NCBI GenBank assembly: GCA_016716525.1
Contig: JADJWE010000001.1
Coordinates: forward strand, 1,302,001-1,366,000
Reading direction: 5' to 3'
DNA from: Candidatus Flexicrinis affinis
GTDB lineage: Bacteria; Chloroflexota; Anaerolineae; Aggregatilineales; Phototrophicaceae
Length of the DNA: 64,000 nt
Shown here: in pieces, positions 42,060 to 51,504 of the stretch
How the letters are laid out: each line of letters begins with the position of its first letter
Position numbering within the stretch: the stretch's first letter is position 1
Notes under the pieces: generated by a model
What the model was told of the DNA's origin: nothing
The model's database searches: none
What the model saw: only the letters and a program-made list of their open reading frames with translations
Program-made: the position numbers and the translations under genes

Positions 42060-42932
42060 GTGAGCGGCTCAATACGTTTCGGAACGGTCGGCGCCCCGTC
42101 TTCAACTCCCGCGTCAGGCACGGTCGCGGCCATCCAGCACACCAAGGCGCTTGGGCTAGAGCACCTTGAAATCGCGTGGGTGCAGAGCGTCAGCGTGACG
42201 GACAAGACCTGCGCGGAGATCAAGGCGGCGGCTGAGGACAACGGCATATCGTTGAGTATCCATGCGCCGTACTTCATCAATCTGAACAGCCAAACCCCGG
42301 AGAAGATGGCCAACAGCGACGCGCGCTTGCTCAAGGCGGCCGAGAAGGGGTTCCTTGCAGGCGCGAAGGACATCGTATTTCACGCGGCGAGCTATCACGG
42401 CAAGCCTCCCGAGGACGTGTACCCGATTGTGCGCGACCAACTGGCGATGTTGGCAGCCAAGCTGAAGAAGGAAGGCGTGGCGGTCACACTGCGGCCCGAG
42501 ACGATGGGACGTGTCGCGCTTTTCGGTTCGCTTGAGGAGTGCGTACAGCTTGCTAGAGATGTCGAGGGCGTAAAGCCGTGTATCGACTGGGCGCACCTGC
42601 ATGCGCGTCGGACGGACGGGTCGTTCAACAGCTACGAGGAGTTTGCGGCCGCATTGACCTACGTGCGCGATCAACTGGGTGAGGACGCACTGCAATCGGT
42701 GCACTTCCACCTCAGCGGCATCGAGTACACCGACAAAGGCGAGAAGATGCACCTTCCGCTTAATGAGGCGGACCTGCGCTACCGTGAACTGCTGCAAGCG
42801 TTCGTGGATTTCGGAGTCAGCGGTACGGCAGGCGTCGAAGCCCCCGATCCGTTCCACGTCGCAGACGCGCTTGTGTTTCAAGCCACATACAAGCGGCTGA
42901 GCGGCTTCGCACTCGCCGGCTCGAACGAGTAG
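42060..42932 (+). CDS. Endonuclease IV-like TIM-barrel protein (AP endonuclease family 2)
   Basis: 290 residues, GTG start with AGGGG upstream. The core matches Nfo-type proteins: SLSIHAPYFINLNS, the metal-site RPETMG, CIDWAHLHARR and HFHLSGIEY...KMHLP. True endonuclease IV cleaves abasic sites in DNA with three Zn ions; the conserved His, Glu and Asp positions are mostly present, so DNA-repair activity is likely. Archaeal-type short Nfo members look the same. The neighbour on the opposite strand is another member of the same superfamily. Confidence 0.88.
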   Translation: MSGSIRFGTVGAPSSTPASGTVAAIQHTKALGLEHLEIAWVQSVSVTDKTCAEIKAAAEDNGISLSIHAPYFINLNSQTPEKMANSDARLLKAAEKGFLAGAKDIVFHAASYHGKPPEDVYPIVRDQLAMLAAKLKKEGVAVTLRPETMGRVALFGSLEECVQLARDVEGVKPCIDWAHLHARRTDGSFNSYEEFAAALTYVRDQLGEDALQSVHFHLSGIEYTDKGEKMHLPLNEADLRYRELLQAFVDFGVSGTAGVEAPDPFHVADALVFQATYKRLSGFALAGSNE

Positions 42933-43715
42933 CTACAACGCGAAGTAGGGCAGACTGGCGCGCATGTCGTCTACGCTGTCCATTTCAAGCACCATCCACG
43001 TCGGATGGGTGACCTGCCTAAGCTTCGGCAAGATCTCGTGATAGTCCAGCACACCATCGACATAGTCGAACCCGTGATGCTCGTCGATCTTGCCGTTGTT
43101 GTCGTTCAGGTGGAAGTGGGTGAGCCACGGACTCATCGAGTCCAGCCAGTGCTGGATGGTGATGCCGGGGTCGCTGAATATCGCCGCGTGCCCGACATCC
43201 AGACACGCGCCGAGCAGCGGATGATCAATGTCCTTGAGCAGCTTGGCGATGATCTGCGGCTCGTATTCCCACATATTCTCGATGAGCACGCTCACGCCGA
43301 GACGGTCGGCGGTTGAGGCGAAATCGCCCCAGAAGTCGACGTTCCGTTGGTGCCACCCAACGCGGTAATAGTCGTTCCTAATTGTCGCAATGAAGTTGGC
43401 GTGTACCACCATCCGCCTAGCACCGACGGCATCGGCGGCTTCAATCGCTTGGGTGAATCGCCGCCGGCACAACGCGTTAACCGCCTCGTCGACGCTGCCG
43501 GTGGCCATGTCATAGAACGGACCGTGGATAGACAGCGGAACGTCTCGCCCGGCAAGTGCTCGTTTCACGCGTGCGATCGTGTCTGAAGTTGGGGCATCGA
43601 GCACTTCAGGGAACGCGAAGTGCATGAGTTCGATTCCAACCTGAAACTCGTCGGCCAGCTGACAGACAGCATCGAGGTTGTTTTGGCCTGCACTCAGCAA
43701 GACGGTATCAACCAC
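42933..43715 (-). CDS. Sugar phosphate isomerase/epimerase-like TIM-barrel protein
   Basis: 260 residues. Xylose-isomerase-like barrel: PLSIHGPFYDM, VVHANFI, VLIENMWEYEP (metal Glu), CLDVGHAAIF (Asp, His), HFHLNDNNGKIDEHH and a final VLEMDS Glu. These metal-binding residues suggest an isomerase/epimerase or lyase, with unknown sugar. Its stop is directly adjacent to the stop of the endonuclease IV-like gene (convergent, zero gap). Confidence 0.88.
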   Translation of the reverse strand: MVDTVLLSAGQNNLDAVCQLADEFQVGIELMHFAFPEVLDAPTSDTIARVKRALAGRDVPLSIHGPFYDMATGSVDEAVNALCRRRFTQAIEAADAVGARRMVVHANFIATIRNDYYRVGWHQRNVDFWGDFASTADRLGVSVLIENMWEYEPQIIAKLLKDIDHPLLGACLDVGHAAIFSDPGITIQHWLDSMSPWLTHFHLNDNNGKIDEHHGFDYVDGVLDYHEILPKLRQVTHPTWMVLEMDSVDDMRASLPYFAL

Positions 43716-43801
43716 AACTAGACCCTAATCTCAGCGGCGCAGCGATGCACAGGATGCGCAGAGAGTGTACACCGAAACCCATTCACTCGCATGCCGGCAG
43801 G

Positions 43802-44938
43802 CTACGGGCAGGTTTCGGGCGGCACGGCGCCGGTCGGCGACCAGTAGATTGGCATGTTGCCGTCCGCGCCCGCGATTGTCGTAGTGCGGCCCGATTCAAG
43901 GTCGACGATCGTTGCACGGTATCCGGATCGCAAGGCAAGCCGAGTACCGGTCGCGTCGAATGCCGGATAGTCCGGATACGGGACATCGCGTGCAGGCTCA
44001 AAGGCAGTGATCGAGGTCTCGCCACTTACCGTGGCGGGAACCGTCCACAACCGATGCGACGTCTCCCCGCCAATACTGCGCGCGCTGACGAGCAGGTCAC
44101 CGGAGGGTGTCCATGTCTGATCGAGCGACAGACTGTAGGCGAAGGTGATCTGGTACGGTCGGGCTTGCGGCGTGTTTGACACGGCCCAATACGTATCGTT
44201 GCTTGGGCTAGGCGAGTAGGTGAACGCGATCGTCGCTCCATCCGGCGACCAGCGCGGCGCACGGACGCTGCCGTCAGGGAATGCAGTCAGCCGGTACTTG
44301 GCGGAAGCATCTGCGGCAACGACCCACAAGTCTGCCTCCATGACTAGATCGGCGTCGTCAGGGACGGGTGTGCGCTCAGGCTCCGGTGTTCCCTCGTATG
44401 GGTCGCGAGGATCGTAGCTGACGTACGCAAGCCATGCGCCGTCCGGCGACCACTGCGGCGTATGTTCGCGTCCGGTAACGCTGTACGTCTCCGGTGCCCC
44501 GCCTGAGGCCGGCACCCATGCCACGTGAAACGCGCGCTCAGGTTCTCCGTCGAGGCCATCGCGGATGAGCGTGAACGCGATGCGCGTCCCGTCGGGCGAC
44601 CACGTCGGCTCCCACACGCCCCACTGTGATGGAGGCAGCTCATCGTAACTCACCAGCTCGATTGGTAGGCGCCTCGCATCGATTGGCACGACATAGGCCT
44701 TAGGTAATCCATCGGCCTGTGTCAGGGTTGCCAAGACCGAACACCCGTCGGGCGCGAATCCCCAAGCGGTGTGAATGCCGCTCCCGATCGTTCGCGTGTC
44801 AACCATTCCCTGATCCGGGTCAAGTATCAGGATTGCCGATTGAGTGGCATCCGTCGTCGTCAGCCGGTCGCGCTCCTGTGCGCCCACAGAGCCGAACAGG
44901 ATCGATAAGAGCAGCACCATGCCGACAAATCGTCGCAT
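43802..44938 (-). CDS. Secreted TolB-like beta-propeller protein
   Basis: 378 residues. Signal peptide MRRFVGMVLLLSILFGSVGA, then repeated WSPDGxxIAF motifs (PTWSPDGTRIAFT, PQWSPDGAWLAYV, PRWSPDGATIAFT) marking PD40/TolB propeller blades. No catalytic domain follows, so it is probably a binding or scaffold protein outside the membrane. The start at 44938 is set by the signal peptide; GAAGG lies upstream. The 25-codon in-frame extension is not a signal sequence. It is divergent from proC. Confidence 0.86.
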   Translation of the reverse strand: MRRFVGMVLLLSILFGSVGAQERDRLTTTDATQSAILILDPDQGMVDTRTIGSGIHTAWGFAPDGCSVLATLTQADGLPKAYVVPIDARRLPIELVSYDELPPSQWGVWEPTWSPDGTRIAFTLIRDGLDGEPERAFHVAWVPASGGAPETYSVTGREHTPQWSPDGAWLAYVSYDPRDPYEGTPEPERTPVPDDADLVMEADLWVVAADASAKYRLTAFPDGSVRAPRWSPDGATIAFTYSPSPSNDTYWAVSNTPQARPYQITFAYSLSLDQTWTPSGDLLVSARSIGGETSHRLWTVPATVSGETSITAFEPARDVPYPDYPAFDATGTRLALRSGYRATIVDLESGRTTTIAGADGNMPIYWSPTGAVPPETCP

Positions 44939-45040
44939 CTGGTCGCCTTCAACCTCGGGTCGTATTCTCCGATCGTCTCGACTATAATCCTGGCACGTTC
45001 CGCTTCGATACACAACCCGTTCTGCACACGAGACACAGTA

Positions 45041-45871
45041 ATGTCGTTAAACCACGCGACTTTGGCGTTTATCGGTTCCGGGGTCATGGGTGAAGCCATG
45101 ATTCGCGGCGTCTTGCATCGCGAGTTGGTGCCGCGTACGCACATCGTGGCGGCGGACCCGCATGCCGAGCGGATCACCTATCTGCACGACAAGTTCGGCG
45201 TCGAGGTCACTCACAGCAATCGCGACGCCGCGCGCACGGCCGATATCGTCATCCTTTCAGTGAAGCCGCAAGCCATGTCGATTGTCCTGCCTGAGCTTGG
45301 GGGCCAGCTCAAGCCCGATGCCCTCGTGATCAGCATTGCTGCCGGTGTCCCTCTTCATGCGCTGAGCCAGGGCTTGTCGAACCAGCACGTCATCCGCGCG
45401 ATGCCCAATACGCCGGGGCAGATTGGCGAGGGCATCACGGTGTGGACGGCGATGCGCGACGTGTCCGGCAACCAGCGCCAGCAGGCGAAGGAACTGCTCG
45501 GCGCGTTGGGCGAGGACATGTACGTGGAAGACGAGCGTTTCCTCGACATGGCGACGGCCCTCAACGGCACCGGCCCGGCGTATGTGTTCATGTTCATGGA
45601 AGCGTTGATCGACGTTGGCGTGCATATGGGCTTGTCACGGCGCGATGCCGAACGGCTAGTGCTGCACACCATGCGTGGTTCGGTCGAGTTCGCGATGCAG
45701 TCAGACCAGCATCCGGCAGAGCTTCGCAATCAGGTCACCAGCCCCGGCGGCACGTCGGCCGAGGCAATCTATCATCTCGAGAAGGGCGGTCTGCGGACCG
45801 TCATCGCGGATGGTGTTTGGGCAGCATACCGGCGTTCGCGCGAACTTGGCGAGTCGTCTGCCAAGCCGTGA
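45041..45871 (+). CDS. proC: Pyrroline-5-carboxylate reductase
   Basis: 276 residues. It makes proline from pyrroline-5-carboxylate with NAD(P)H. The Rossmann loop FIGSGVMGEAM, the segment VKPQAM, the MPNTPGQIGEG motif, and the C-terminal signature NQVTSPGGTSAEAIYHLE are all present. The gene stands alone; proA and proB are not in the window. ATP synthase genes follow behind their own promoter. Confidence 0.97.
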   Translation: MSLNHATLAFIGSGVMGEAMIRGVLHRELVPRTHIVAADPHAERITYLHDKFGVEVTHSNRDAARTADIVILSVKPQAMSIVLPELGGQLKPDALVISIAAGVPLHALSQGLSNQHVIRAMPNTPGQIGEGITVWTAMRDVSGNQRQQAKELLGALGEDMYVEDERFLDMATALNGTGPAYVFMFMEALIDVGVHMGLSRRDAERLVLHTMRGSVEFAMQSDQHPAELRNQVTSPGGTSAEAIYHLEKGGLRTVIADGVWAAYRRSRELGESSAKP

Positions 45872-45888
45872 CGTCCGGGATGTGGAGT

Positions 45889-45906
45889 TTGTGAAAAAGT
45901 GGACAA
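45889..45906 (+). promoter_or_regulatory. Candidate Rex operator upstream of atpA
   Basis: TTGTGAAAAAGTGGACAA. The left half TTGTGAA matches the Rex consensus TTGTGAA-N4-TTCACAA fully and the right half TGGACAA matches at five of seven. It overlaps the -35 (45900-45905), so binding should repress. A rex gene lies 5.6 kb downstream. The same words TTTGTGAAAA-GTG also occur upstream of rex (52170-52183). Function is inferred. Confidence 0.5.
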
Positions 45907-45928
45907 AAAGTTGAGCGTCAATTACAAT
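45900..45928 (+). promoter_or_regulatory. Sigma-70 promoter of atpAGDC
   Basis: TGGACA (45900-45905), 17-base spacer, TACAAT (45923-45928); each hexamer differs from consensus at one base. GGACAAAA (45901-45908) and TTTTGTCC (45946-45953) also form an 8-bp inverted repeat around the -10. Confidence 0.75.
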
Positions 45929-45989
45929 CAACCGACTTTTGTCCATAACGAAAATCATATAGGTCGTTGGCAGCGAAAGGGTGCGAGGC

Positions 45990-47492
45990 ATGGCTGAAGG
46001 CTCCAACTTGTACGATGCAATTCTCAAGCAGATCGAGGGATTTGCGCCGTCTGTCGAGTCCACAGACGTCGGTTACGTCCTGGAAATCGGCGACGGTATC
46101 GCACGTGTGTCCGGTTTGGACACCGTGCGACTGAGCGAACTGGTACGCTTTGAGAACGGCACGCCGGGGATCGCGTTCAACCTTGAGCGCAATATCGTCG
46201 GTGTCATCATCATGGGCGACTATGATGAGATTCAGGAAGGCGACGAGGTTCGGCCGCTTGGTCGTATCGCGTCCGTGCCGGTCGGCAAGGGCTTGGTGGG
46301 CCGCGTCGTGGACGCGCTCGGTCAACCGATCGACGGCAAGGGGCCGATCCAGTCAGACGGATTCTACAACATCGAGCGCATCGCGCCGGGCGTGATTGAC
46401 CGCCGCAATGTGTATCGGCCGGTACAAACCGGCATCCTCGCTATCGACGCCATGATTCCCATCGGTCGCGGCCAGCGCCAGTTGGTCATCGGCGATCGTC
46501 AGGTTGGAAAGACCGCTCTGGCCCTCGACACGATTCTGAATCAAAAGGGTCAGTCGATGTACTGCATTTACGTCGCCATCGGCAAGCGCCGTGGCGAAGT
46601 GGCGCGCCTTGTGTCGACGCTCGAACAGGCCGGCGCCATGGAGTATACGACGGTGGTCGTGGCGTCCGCTTCGGACTCGGCCGCTATGCAGTACATTGCA
46701 CCGTACTCAGGCTGCGCGATCGGCGAGTGGTTCATGGAAAATGGCATGGACGCGCTGGTCGTATACGACGATCTCAGCAAACACGCGTGGGCGTACCGTC
46801 AGGTGTCGCTGCTGATGCGCCGTCCGCCGGGTCGTGAAGCCTACCCGGGCGACGTTTTCTATCTGCACAGCCGCCTTCTTGAGCGCGCCGCTCAGCTTTC
46901 CGAAGCCCGTGGTAACGGGTCGCTGACCGCGCTGCCGATCATCGAGACGCTGCTGGCCGACGTATCGGCCTACGTGCCGACCAACGTGATCTCGATTACT
47001 GACGGCCAGATCTACCTCGAGAGCGAGCTCTTCTACGCGGGTCAGCGTCCGGCGTTGAACGTCGGTATCAGCGTGAGCCGCGTGGGCGGTGACGCCCAGA
47101 CCAACGCCATGAAGCGTGTCGCCGGTGGTATGCGCCTCGACCTTGCGCAATTCCGCTCGCTGGCCGCGTTTGCGCAGTTCGCAAGCGACCTCGATGCCGC
47201 CACCCAGCGCCAGCTCTTCCAGGGTATGCGTTTGACTGAACTGCTAAAGCAGCCGCAGTATCAGCCCCTCAAACTGTCCGACCAAGTGGCGCTGATCCAT
47301 GCAGGCAACAGCGGGCAGCTCCAGAAGATTCCGGTTGACCGGATTCTGGAATGGAAGGAGCGCTTCCTGAAGTTCTTTAACACTCAGTACTCCGAGGTGG
47401 CTAGCCGCATCGACACTGAAGCGAAGTGGAACGACGAGGTGAAGGCAGGTATCGACGGCGCGATCGCCGCGTTCATGGATACTTGGAGCTAA
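45990..47492 (+). CDS. atpA: F1 ATP synthase subunit alpha
   Basis: 500 residues. The non-catalytic nucleotide subunit of the F1 hexamer. P-loop GDRQVGKTAL, TRSLL-like segment ITDGQIYLESELF, and VSRVGGDAQ are typical. The start at 45990 is chosen because AAAGGG (45976-45981) is 8 bases upstream; a GTG nine bases earlier is less likely. It is the first gene of atpAGDC. atpH (delta), which normally precedes atpA, is missing, and the proline gene proC is upstream instead. Confidence 0.98.
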   Translation: MAEGSNLYDAILKQIEGFAPSVESTDVGYVLEIGDGIARVSGLDTVRLSELVRFENGTPGIAFNLERNIVGVIIMGDYDEIQEGDEVRPLGRIASVPVGKGLVGRVVDALGQPIDGKGPIQSDGFYNIERIAPGVIDRRNVYRPVQTGILAIDAMIPIGRGQRQLVIGDRQVGKTALALDTILNQKGQSMYCIYVAIGKRRGEVARLVSTLEQAGAMEYTTVVVASASDSAAMQYIAPYSGCAIGEWFMENGMDALVVYDDLSKHAWAYRQVSLLMRRPPGREAYPGDVFYLHSRLLERAAQLSEARGNGSLTALPIIETLLADVSAYVPTNVISITDGQIYLESELFYAGQRPALNVGISVSRVGGDAQTNAMKRVAGGMRLDLAQFRSLAAFAQFASDLDAATQRQLFQGMRLTELLKQPQYQPLKLSDQVALIHAGNSGQLQKIPVDRILEWKERFLKFFNTQYSEVASRIDTEAKWNDEVKAGIDGAIAAFMDTWS

Positions 47493-47495
47493 CCG

Positions 47496-48452
47496 ATGGC
47501 TTCCACCCGCGAAATTAGAAAGCGCATCCGAAGCGTAAAAAACATCGGGCAGATCACCCGAGCGCTCGAGGCGGTTTCAGCGTCGCGCGTGCGTAAGGCG
47601 CAGGCTCGCGTGTTGGCTAGTCGTGCGTACGCGGAGAAGGCCTGGGAAATCCTCCTGAACGTACAGGCCGCAAGCCAGGGCGGAGGGGCGATGCACCCAC
47701 TGCTGACGAAACGGGACGACATCAAGTCGATCATGATCGTGCTTGTCACGTCGGACCGTGGCCTTGCCGGGGCATTCAACAGCAACATCATTCGTGTTGC
47801 TACGCGCTTCGCTAAGCGATTGGGTAAGCCGGTGCGGTGGGTGTCGGTTGGGCGCAAGGGGCGCGATGCGCTTATTCGCGCCAACCAGAACATCGTCGCG
47901 CAGTTTTCCCTTTCCGCCGAACCGCGCGCCAGCGAGATGACGCCGGTCGCACGCCTCGCCATCGACGAATTCCTGAGCGGTACGGTCGATGACGTGTTCA
48001 TCGCCTACACCGACTTCATCAACACGCTGACGCAGCGGCCCGCCGTGTTGGGGTGGCTTCCGCTTATCCCGCACGAGATGGACGACAAGGTTGCGGCCGA
48101 GTACATTAAGCATGTGCCAGGCGTGACCACGAATAAGCTGGACTACGAGTTCGAGCCAAGTCCGCAGGCCATTCTCGAGGAGATCGTGCCGCGCTTCACC
48201 GAACTACAGCTGTATCAGGCCGTACTTGAAAGTCAGGCCAGCGAACACAGCGCACGCATGGTTGCCATGCAAAACGCCAGCGGAAACGCCGATCAGCTCG
48301 TTCAGGACCTGACCTTGGTCTACAACAAGGCCCGCCAAGCGGCGATTACGAGTGAAATCCTCGACATCGTCGGCGGCGCCGAAGCGCTCCAAGCCACAAT
48401 TGACACCATCGAAGGCGCGATCATGCCCGATCTTGTCGCGCATGTCGTGTAG
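47496..48452 (+). CDS. atpG: F1 ATP synthase subunit gamma
   Basis: 318 residues. The central rotor shaft. The N-terminal helix RKRIRSVKNIGQITRALEAV and the C-terminal helix with SEHSARMVAMQNASGNADQL and YNKARQAAITSEILDIVGG are hallmark sequences. Three bases separate it from atpA. The C-terminus (GGAEALQATIDTIEGAIMPD) extends about 20 residues beyond the usual ending. Confidence 0.97.
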   Translation: MASTREIRKRIRSVKNIGQITRALEAVSASRVRKAQARVLASRAYAEKAWEILLNVQAASQGGGAMHPLLTKRDDIKSIMIVLVTSDRGLAGAFNSNIIRVATRFAKRLGKPVRWVSVGRKGRDALIRANQNIVAQFSLSAEPRASEMTPVARLAIDEFLSGTVDDVFIAYTDFINTLTQRPAVLGWLPLIPHEMDDKVAAEYIKHVPGVTTNKLDYEFEPSPQAILEEIVPRFTELQLYQAVLESQASEHSARMVAMQNASGNADQLVQDLTLVYNKARQAAITSEILDIVGGAEALQATIDTIEGAIMPDLVAHVV

Positions 48453-48490
48453 TAGCGATCACCCGCAACTTCTCAAGGAGAATCTACTCA

Positions 48491-49897
48491 ATGGCTGAAG
48501 TAGAAGGACGCATTACCCAAGTGCTCGGCGCGGTGGTCGACGTCGAGTTCCCAAGCAGTCAACTCCCCGATCTTTACGATGCTATCCGCGTGCCGCGCGA
48601 GGGGCAGGAAGACCTGATTCTCGAGGTCGAGCTGCACATCGGCAACAACACGGTGCGCTGTGTCGGTATGGATACCACCGACGGCTTGGCTCGCGGCACA
48701 AAGGCGTTTGCAACCGGCGCCCCGATTCTCGTTCCAGTCGGTGAGGCTGTGCTCGGTCGCGTGTTCAATGTGCTGGGTCGCCCGATCGACGGTGGCGAGG
48801 TCGTATCCGATGACGAGCCGCGTCGGCGCATCCATACGACAGCGCCGGACTTCGAAGATCAGTCGACCACGATCGAAGTGTTCGAGACCGGTATGAAGGT
48901 GATCGACCTCGTCGCGCCGATGACGCGCGGTGGCAAGGTCGGCATCTTTGGCGGCGCAGGCGTCGGCAAGACTGTGACCATTCAAGAACTGATCAACTCG
49001 ATCGCCACTCAGCACGAGGGGCTTTCGGTGTTCGCCGGCGTCGGCGAGCGTACCCGCGAAGGTACGGCGCTGTATCACGAAATGGAAGAGGCCGGCGTGC
49101 TTCCGAAGCTCGCGATGGTGTTCGGTCAGATGAACGAGCCGCCCGGCGTGCGTCTGCGCGTTGCGCTCAGCGGCCTTGCGATGGCCGAGCACTTCCGTGA
49201 CGAAGGCAAGGACGTGCTGCTCTTCATCGACAACATCTTCCGCTATTCGCTGGCTGGCGCCGAGGTGTCCGCGCTTCTTGGCCGTATGCCGTCGGCAGTA
49301 GGGTACCAGCCAACGCTCGCCGACGAGATGGGGCAGTTGCAGGAGCGCATTACCTCGACCCGCGCAGGCGCTATCACGTCAATGCAAGCCGTGTACGTGC
49401 CCGCCGACGACTACTCCGATCCTGCACCGGTGGCCGTGTTTACGCACCTCGACGGCACGATCGCGCTGGAACGTTCGATCGCCGCACGCGGTCTGTTCCC
49501 GGCCGTCGATCCCCTTGGTTCGACCTCGAAGATCCTCGACCCGCTGGTTATCGGCGAGGAGCACTACCGCACGGCACGCGAGGTTCAAAGCTACTTGCAG
49601 AAGTACAAGGACCTGCAGGACATCATCAACATTCTCGGTATCGACGAGCTGTCCGACGATGACAAGCTGCTGGTCGCCCGCGCACGCAAGATCGAGCAGT
49701 TCCTTACCCAGCCGATGGTTGTGGCGGAACAGTTCACCGGGCGTCCGGGCCGCTATGTGAAGGTCAAGGATACCGTGCGCGGCTTCCGCATGATCCTCGA
49801 TGGCGAGGTCGATCACATTCCTGAGCAGATGTTCTATATGGCAGGTACGATTGACGAGGTGATCGAACGCTACGAACAGTCCGAGCTCAACAACTAA
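48491..49897 (+). CDS. atpD: F1 ATP synthase subunit beta
   Basis: 468 residues. The catalytic subunit. P-loop GGAGVGKTV, GERTREG, the catalytic strand LLFIDNIFRY, and the DELSDDDK loop (DELSEED position) that contacts gamma are present. AAGGAG at 48475-48480 precedes the ATG by 10 bases. Confidence 0.98.
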   Translation: MAEVEGRITQVLGAVVDVEFPSSQLPDLYDAIRVPREGQEDLILEVELHIGNNTVRCVGMDTTDGLARGTKAFATGAPILVPVGEAVLGRVFNVLGRPIDGGEVVSDDEPRRRIHTTAPDFEDQSTTIEVFETGMKVIDLVAPMTRGGKVGIFGGAGVGKTVTIQELINSIATQHEGLSVFAGVGERTREGTALYHEMEEAGVLPKLAMVFGQMNEPPGVRLRVALSGLAMAEHFRDEGKDVLLFIDNIFRYSLAGAEVSALLGRMPSAVGYQPTLADEMGQLQERITSTRAGAITSMQAVYVPADDYSDPAPVAVFTHLDGTIALERSIAARGLFPAVDPLGSTSKILDPLVIGEEHYRTAREVQSYLQKYKDLQDIINILGIDELSDDDKLLVARARKIEQFLTQPMVVAEQFTGRPGRYVKVKDTVRGFRMILDGEVDHIPEQMFYMAGTIDEVIERYEQSELNN

Positions 49898-49908
49898 CGG
49901 AGGCCGTT

Positions 49909-50355
49909 ATGCCAATTGCGGTTGAAATCGTTAGCAAAGAGCGCAAGGTGTTCGAAGAACTCGAAGCCGACATGGTCGTCGTTCCGGCCTCCGAGGGCAT
50001 CATGGGTGTCCTCCCGCACCATGCGCCGGTGCTCACCACATTGGGTTACGGTGAGTTGATCGTGCGTAAGGGCCCGGCCGAAGAGCGTTTTGCGATCTAT
50101 GGCGGCGTCGTCGACGTGCGGCCCACCAAGGTGACCATCTTGGCCGAACTCGCTGAGTCGTCATTCGAGCTTGACATCGAGGCTATCGACCGTGCCCGCG
50201 AGGAAGCGGCGCGCATGATGGCTGAAGGGCAGGCTGGGCTGTCGGAAGCGGCACGCCAGCAGATCAACATGGCGATGCGGCGCGCCGAGTTAGCGCACAA
50301 GATCGCATCGCGGGCGCAGAGCCGCCCCGGCATTCGCATCGTCGAGCAAGAGTAG
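49909..50355 (+). CDS. atpC: F1 ATP synthase subunit epsilon
   Basis: 148 residues. N-terminal beta-sandwich starts with VEIVSKERKVFEELEADMVV and contains GIMGVLPHHAPVLTTLGYG; a C-terminal helical hairpin follows (AIDRAREEAARMMAEGQ), the inhibitory part. It ends the operon, and a strong terminator lies 33 bases later. Confidence 0.96.
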   Translation: MPIAVEIVSKERKVFEELEADMVVVPASEGIMGVLPHHAPVLTTLGYGELIVRKGPAEERFAIYGGVVDVRPTKVTILAELAESSFELDIEAIDRAREEAARMMAEGQAGLSEAARQQINMAMRRAELAHKIASRAQSRPGIRIVEQE

Positions 50356-50387
50356 CGGCGATCGAAGCGCTCAAGAGAAAACACATC

Positions 50388-50428
50388 AGCGCCCGGGGTG
50401 CAGTGCGTCGTCCCGGGCGTTGTTTTTT
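50388..50428 (+). terminator. Rho-independent terminator of atpAGDC
   Basis: Stem CGCCCGGG (50390-50397) / CCCGGGCG (50412-50419), lengthened by G-U and A-T pairs to 10 bp, loop 14 bases, then TTGTTTTTT. It separates the ATP synthase operon from mreB. Confidence 0.9.
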
Positions 50429-50481
50429 CGTGTCCGCCATGTACATTACCGCCATCACCACTCGCTCAAGAAAGCCGCACA

Positions 50482-51495
50482 ATGCTCGGTAAGAAGCTTG
50501 GTGTCGACCTCGGGACGATCAACACGCTGATCTGGGAAGCGGGCCAGATCGTGCTGCAGGAACCGTCACTCGTCGCGCTCGCGGCGGAAGAGGATTTGCG
50601 TCGTATTCCGGTCATCGAGATCGGTCAGCCCGTGCGTGAGATGCTCGGCAAGGTCGACAGCGAAGACATCCAGATCGTGCGCCCGCTGCAGAACGGCGTG
50701 ATCGCCGATTACGAAGTCACTGAGGCGATGTTGAGCTATTACTTCGGCAAAGTGACCGGACGTGTAAGGCTGTTCAAGCCGACCGTAATGATGTCCGTTC
50801 CGTATGGCGTTACCAGTGTGGAGCGACGCGCGGTCTACGAGGCGGCACTGGCCGCAGGCGCGCGGGAGGTCTTCACGATCCCGGAACCGCTGGCAGCTGC
50901 GATCGGGGCAGGGTTGCCCATCGCGACGCCGGCGGGCGATATGGTCGTCAATATCGGCGGCGGTATCACCGAGGCCGCCGTGCTATCGATGAACGCGATC
51001 GTGCGCGCTGAAAGCGGACGCGTCGGCGGGTTGCGCATGGACGACGCGATCATCCAGTACGTCCGGCGCAAGTTCCAGCTTAACATTGGACAGCCAACGG
51101 CGGAGGCGGTCAAAATCCAGGTCGGGGCGGCAGTACCCCTGCCGACACCGCTGGCGATGGACATTCAAGGACGTGACAGCCGCACCGGGCTGCCGCGGTC
51201 CGAACGAATCACGACCGGCGAAGTCGTCGAGGCGCTGCAAGAGCCGTTGGGTCAGATCGCCACCGTTGTGAAGAACGTTCTTGCCGCAACACCGCCGGAA
51301 CTGGCGTCGGACATCATTGACCGGGGAGTTATCCTTACCGGGGGTGGTGCGCTGCTGCGTGGAATTGACCAGTACCTGACGACCCAGGCAAGCGTACCCG
51401 TCTATCGTTCAGAGAACCCGATGATTGCCGTGGCTTCCGGAGCAGGGCGCGCTCTAGAGGACCCGGCGCTCCAGCGTAGAATCGCGCAGAGTTAG
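50482..51495 (+). CDS. mreB: Rod-shape-determining actin homologue MreB
   Basis: 337 residues. Actin-fold ATPase: phosphate 1 GVDLGTINTLIW, connect 1 RPLQNGVIADYEVTEAML, PYGVTSVERRAV, phosphate 2 VVNIGGGITEAAVLS, adenosine motif DRGVILTGGGALLRGID. The protein forms membrane-bound filaments that guide cell-wall synthesis. mreC, mreD and rodA are not adjacent. The start at 50482 (MLGKKLGVDLG) follows a weak ribosome site (AAGAAAG); the frame extends to 50398 through the terminator region. Confidence 0.95.
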   Translation: MLGKKLGVDLGTINTLIWEAGQIVLQEPSLVALAAEEDLRRIPVIEIGQPVREMLGKVDSEDIQIVRPLQNGVIADYEVTEAMLSYYFGKVTGRVRLFKPTVMMSVPYGVTSVERRAVYEAALAAGAREVFTIPEPLAAAIGAGLPIATPAGDMVVNIGGGITEAAVLSMNAIVRAESGRVGGLRMDDAIIQYVRRKFQLNIGQPTAEAVKIQVGAAVPLPTPLAMDIQGRDSRTGLPRSERITTGEVVEALQEPLGQIATVVKNVLAATPPELASDIIDRGVILTGGGALLRGIDQYLTTQASVPVYRSENPMIAVASGAGRALEDPALQRRIAQS

Positions 51496-51504
51496 CGTTT
51501 CCGC

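Noticed and set aside
45901..45953. An attenuator or riboswitch upstream of atpA
   Set aside because: The GGACAAAA/TTTTGTCC pairing starts upstream of the predicted transcription start, so it cannot form in the mRNA; there is no T-run after it.
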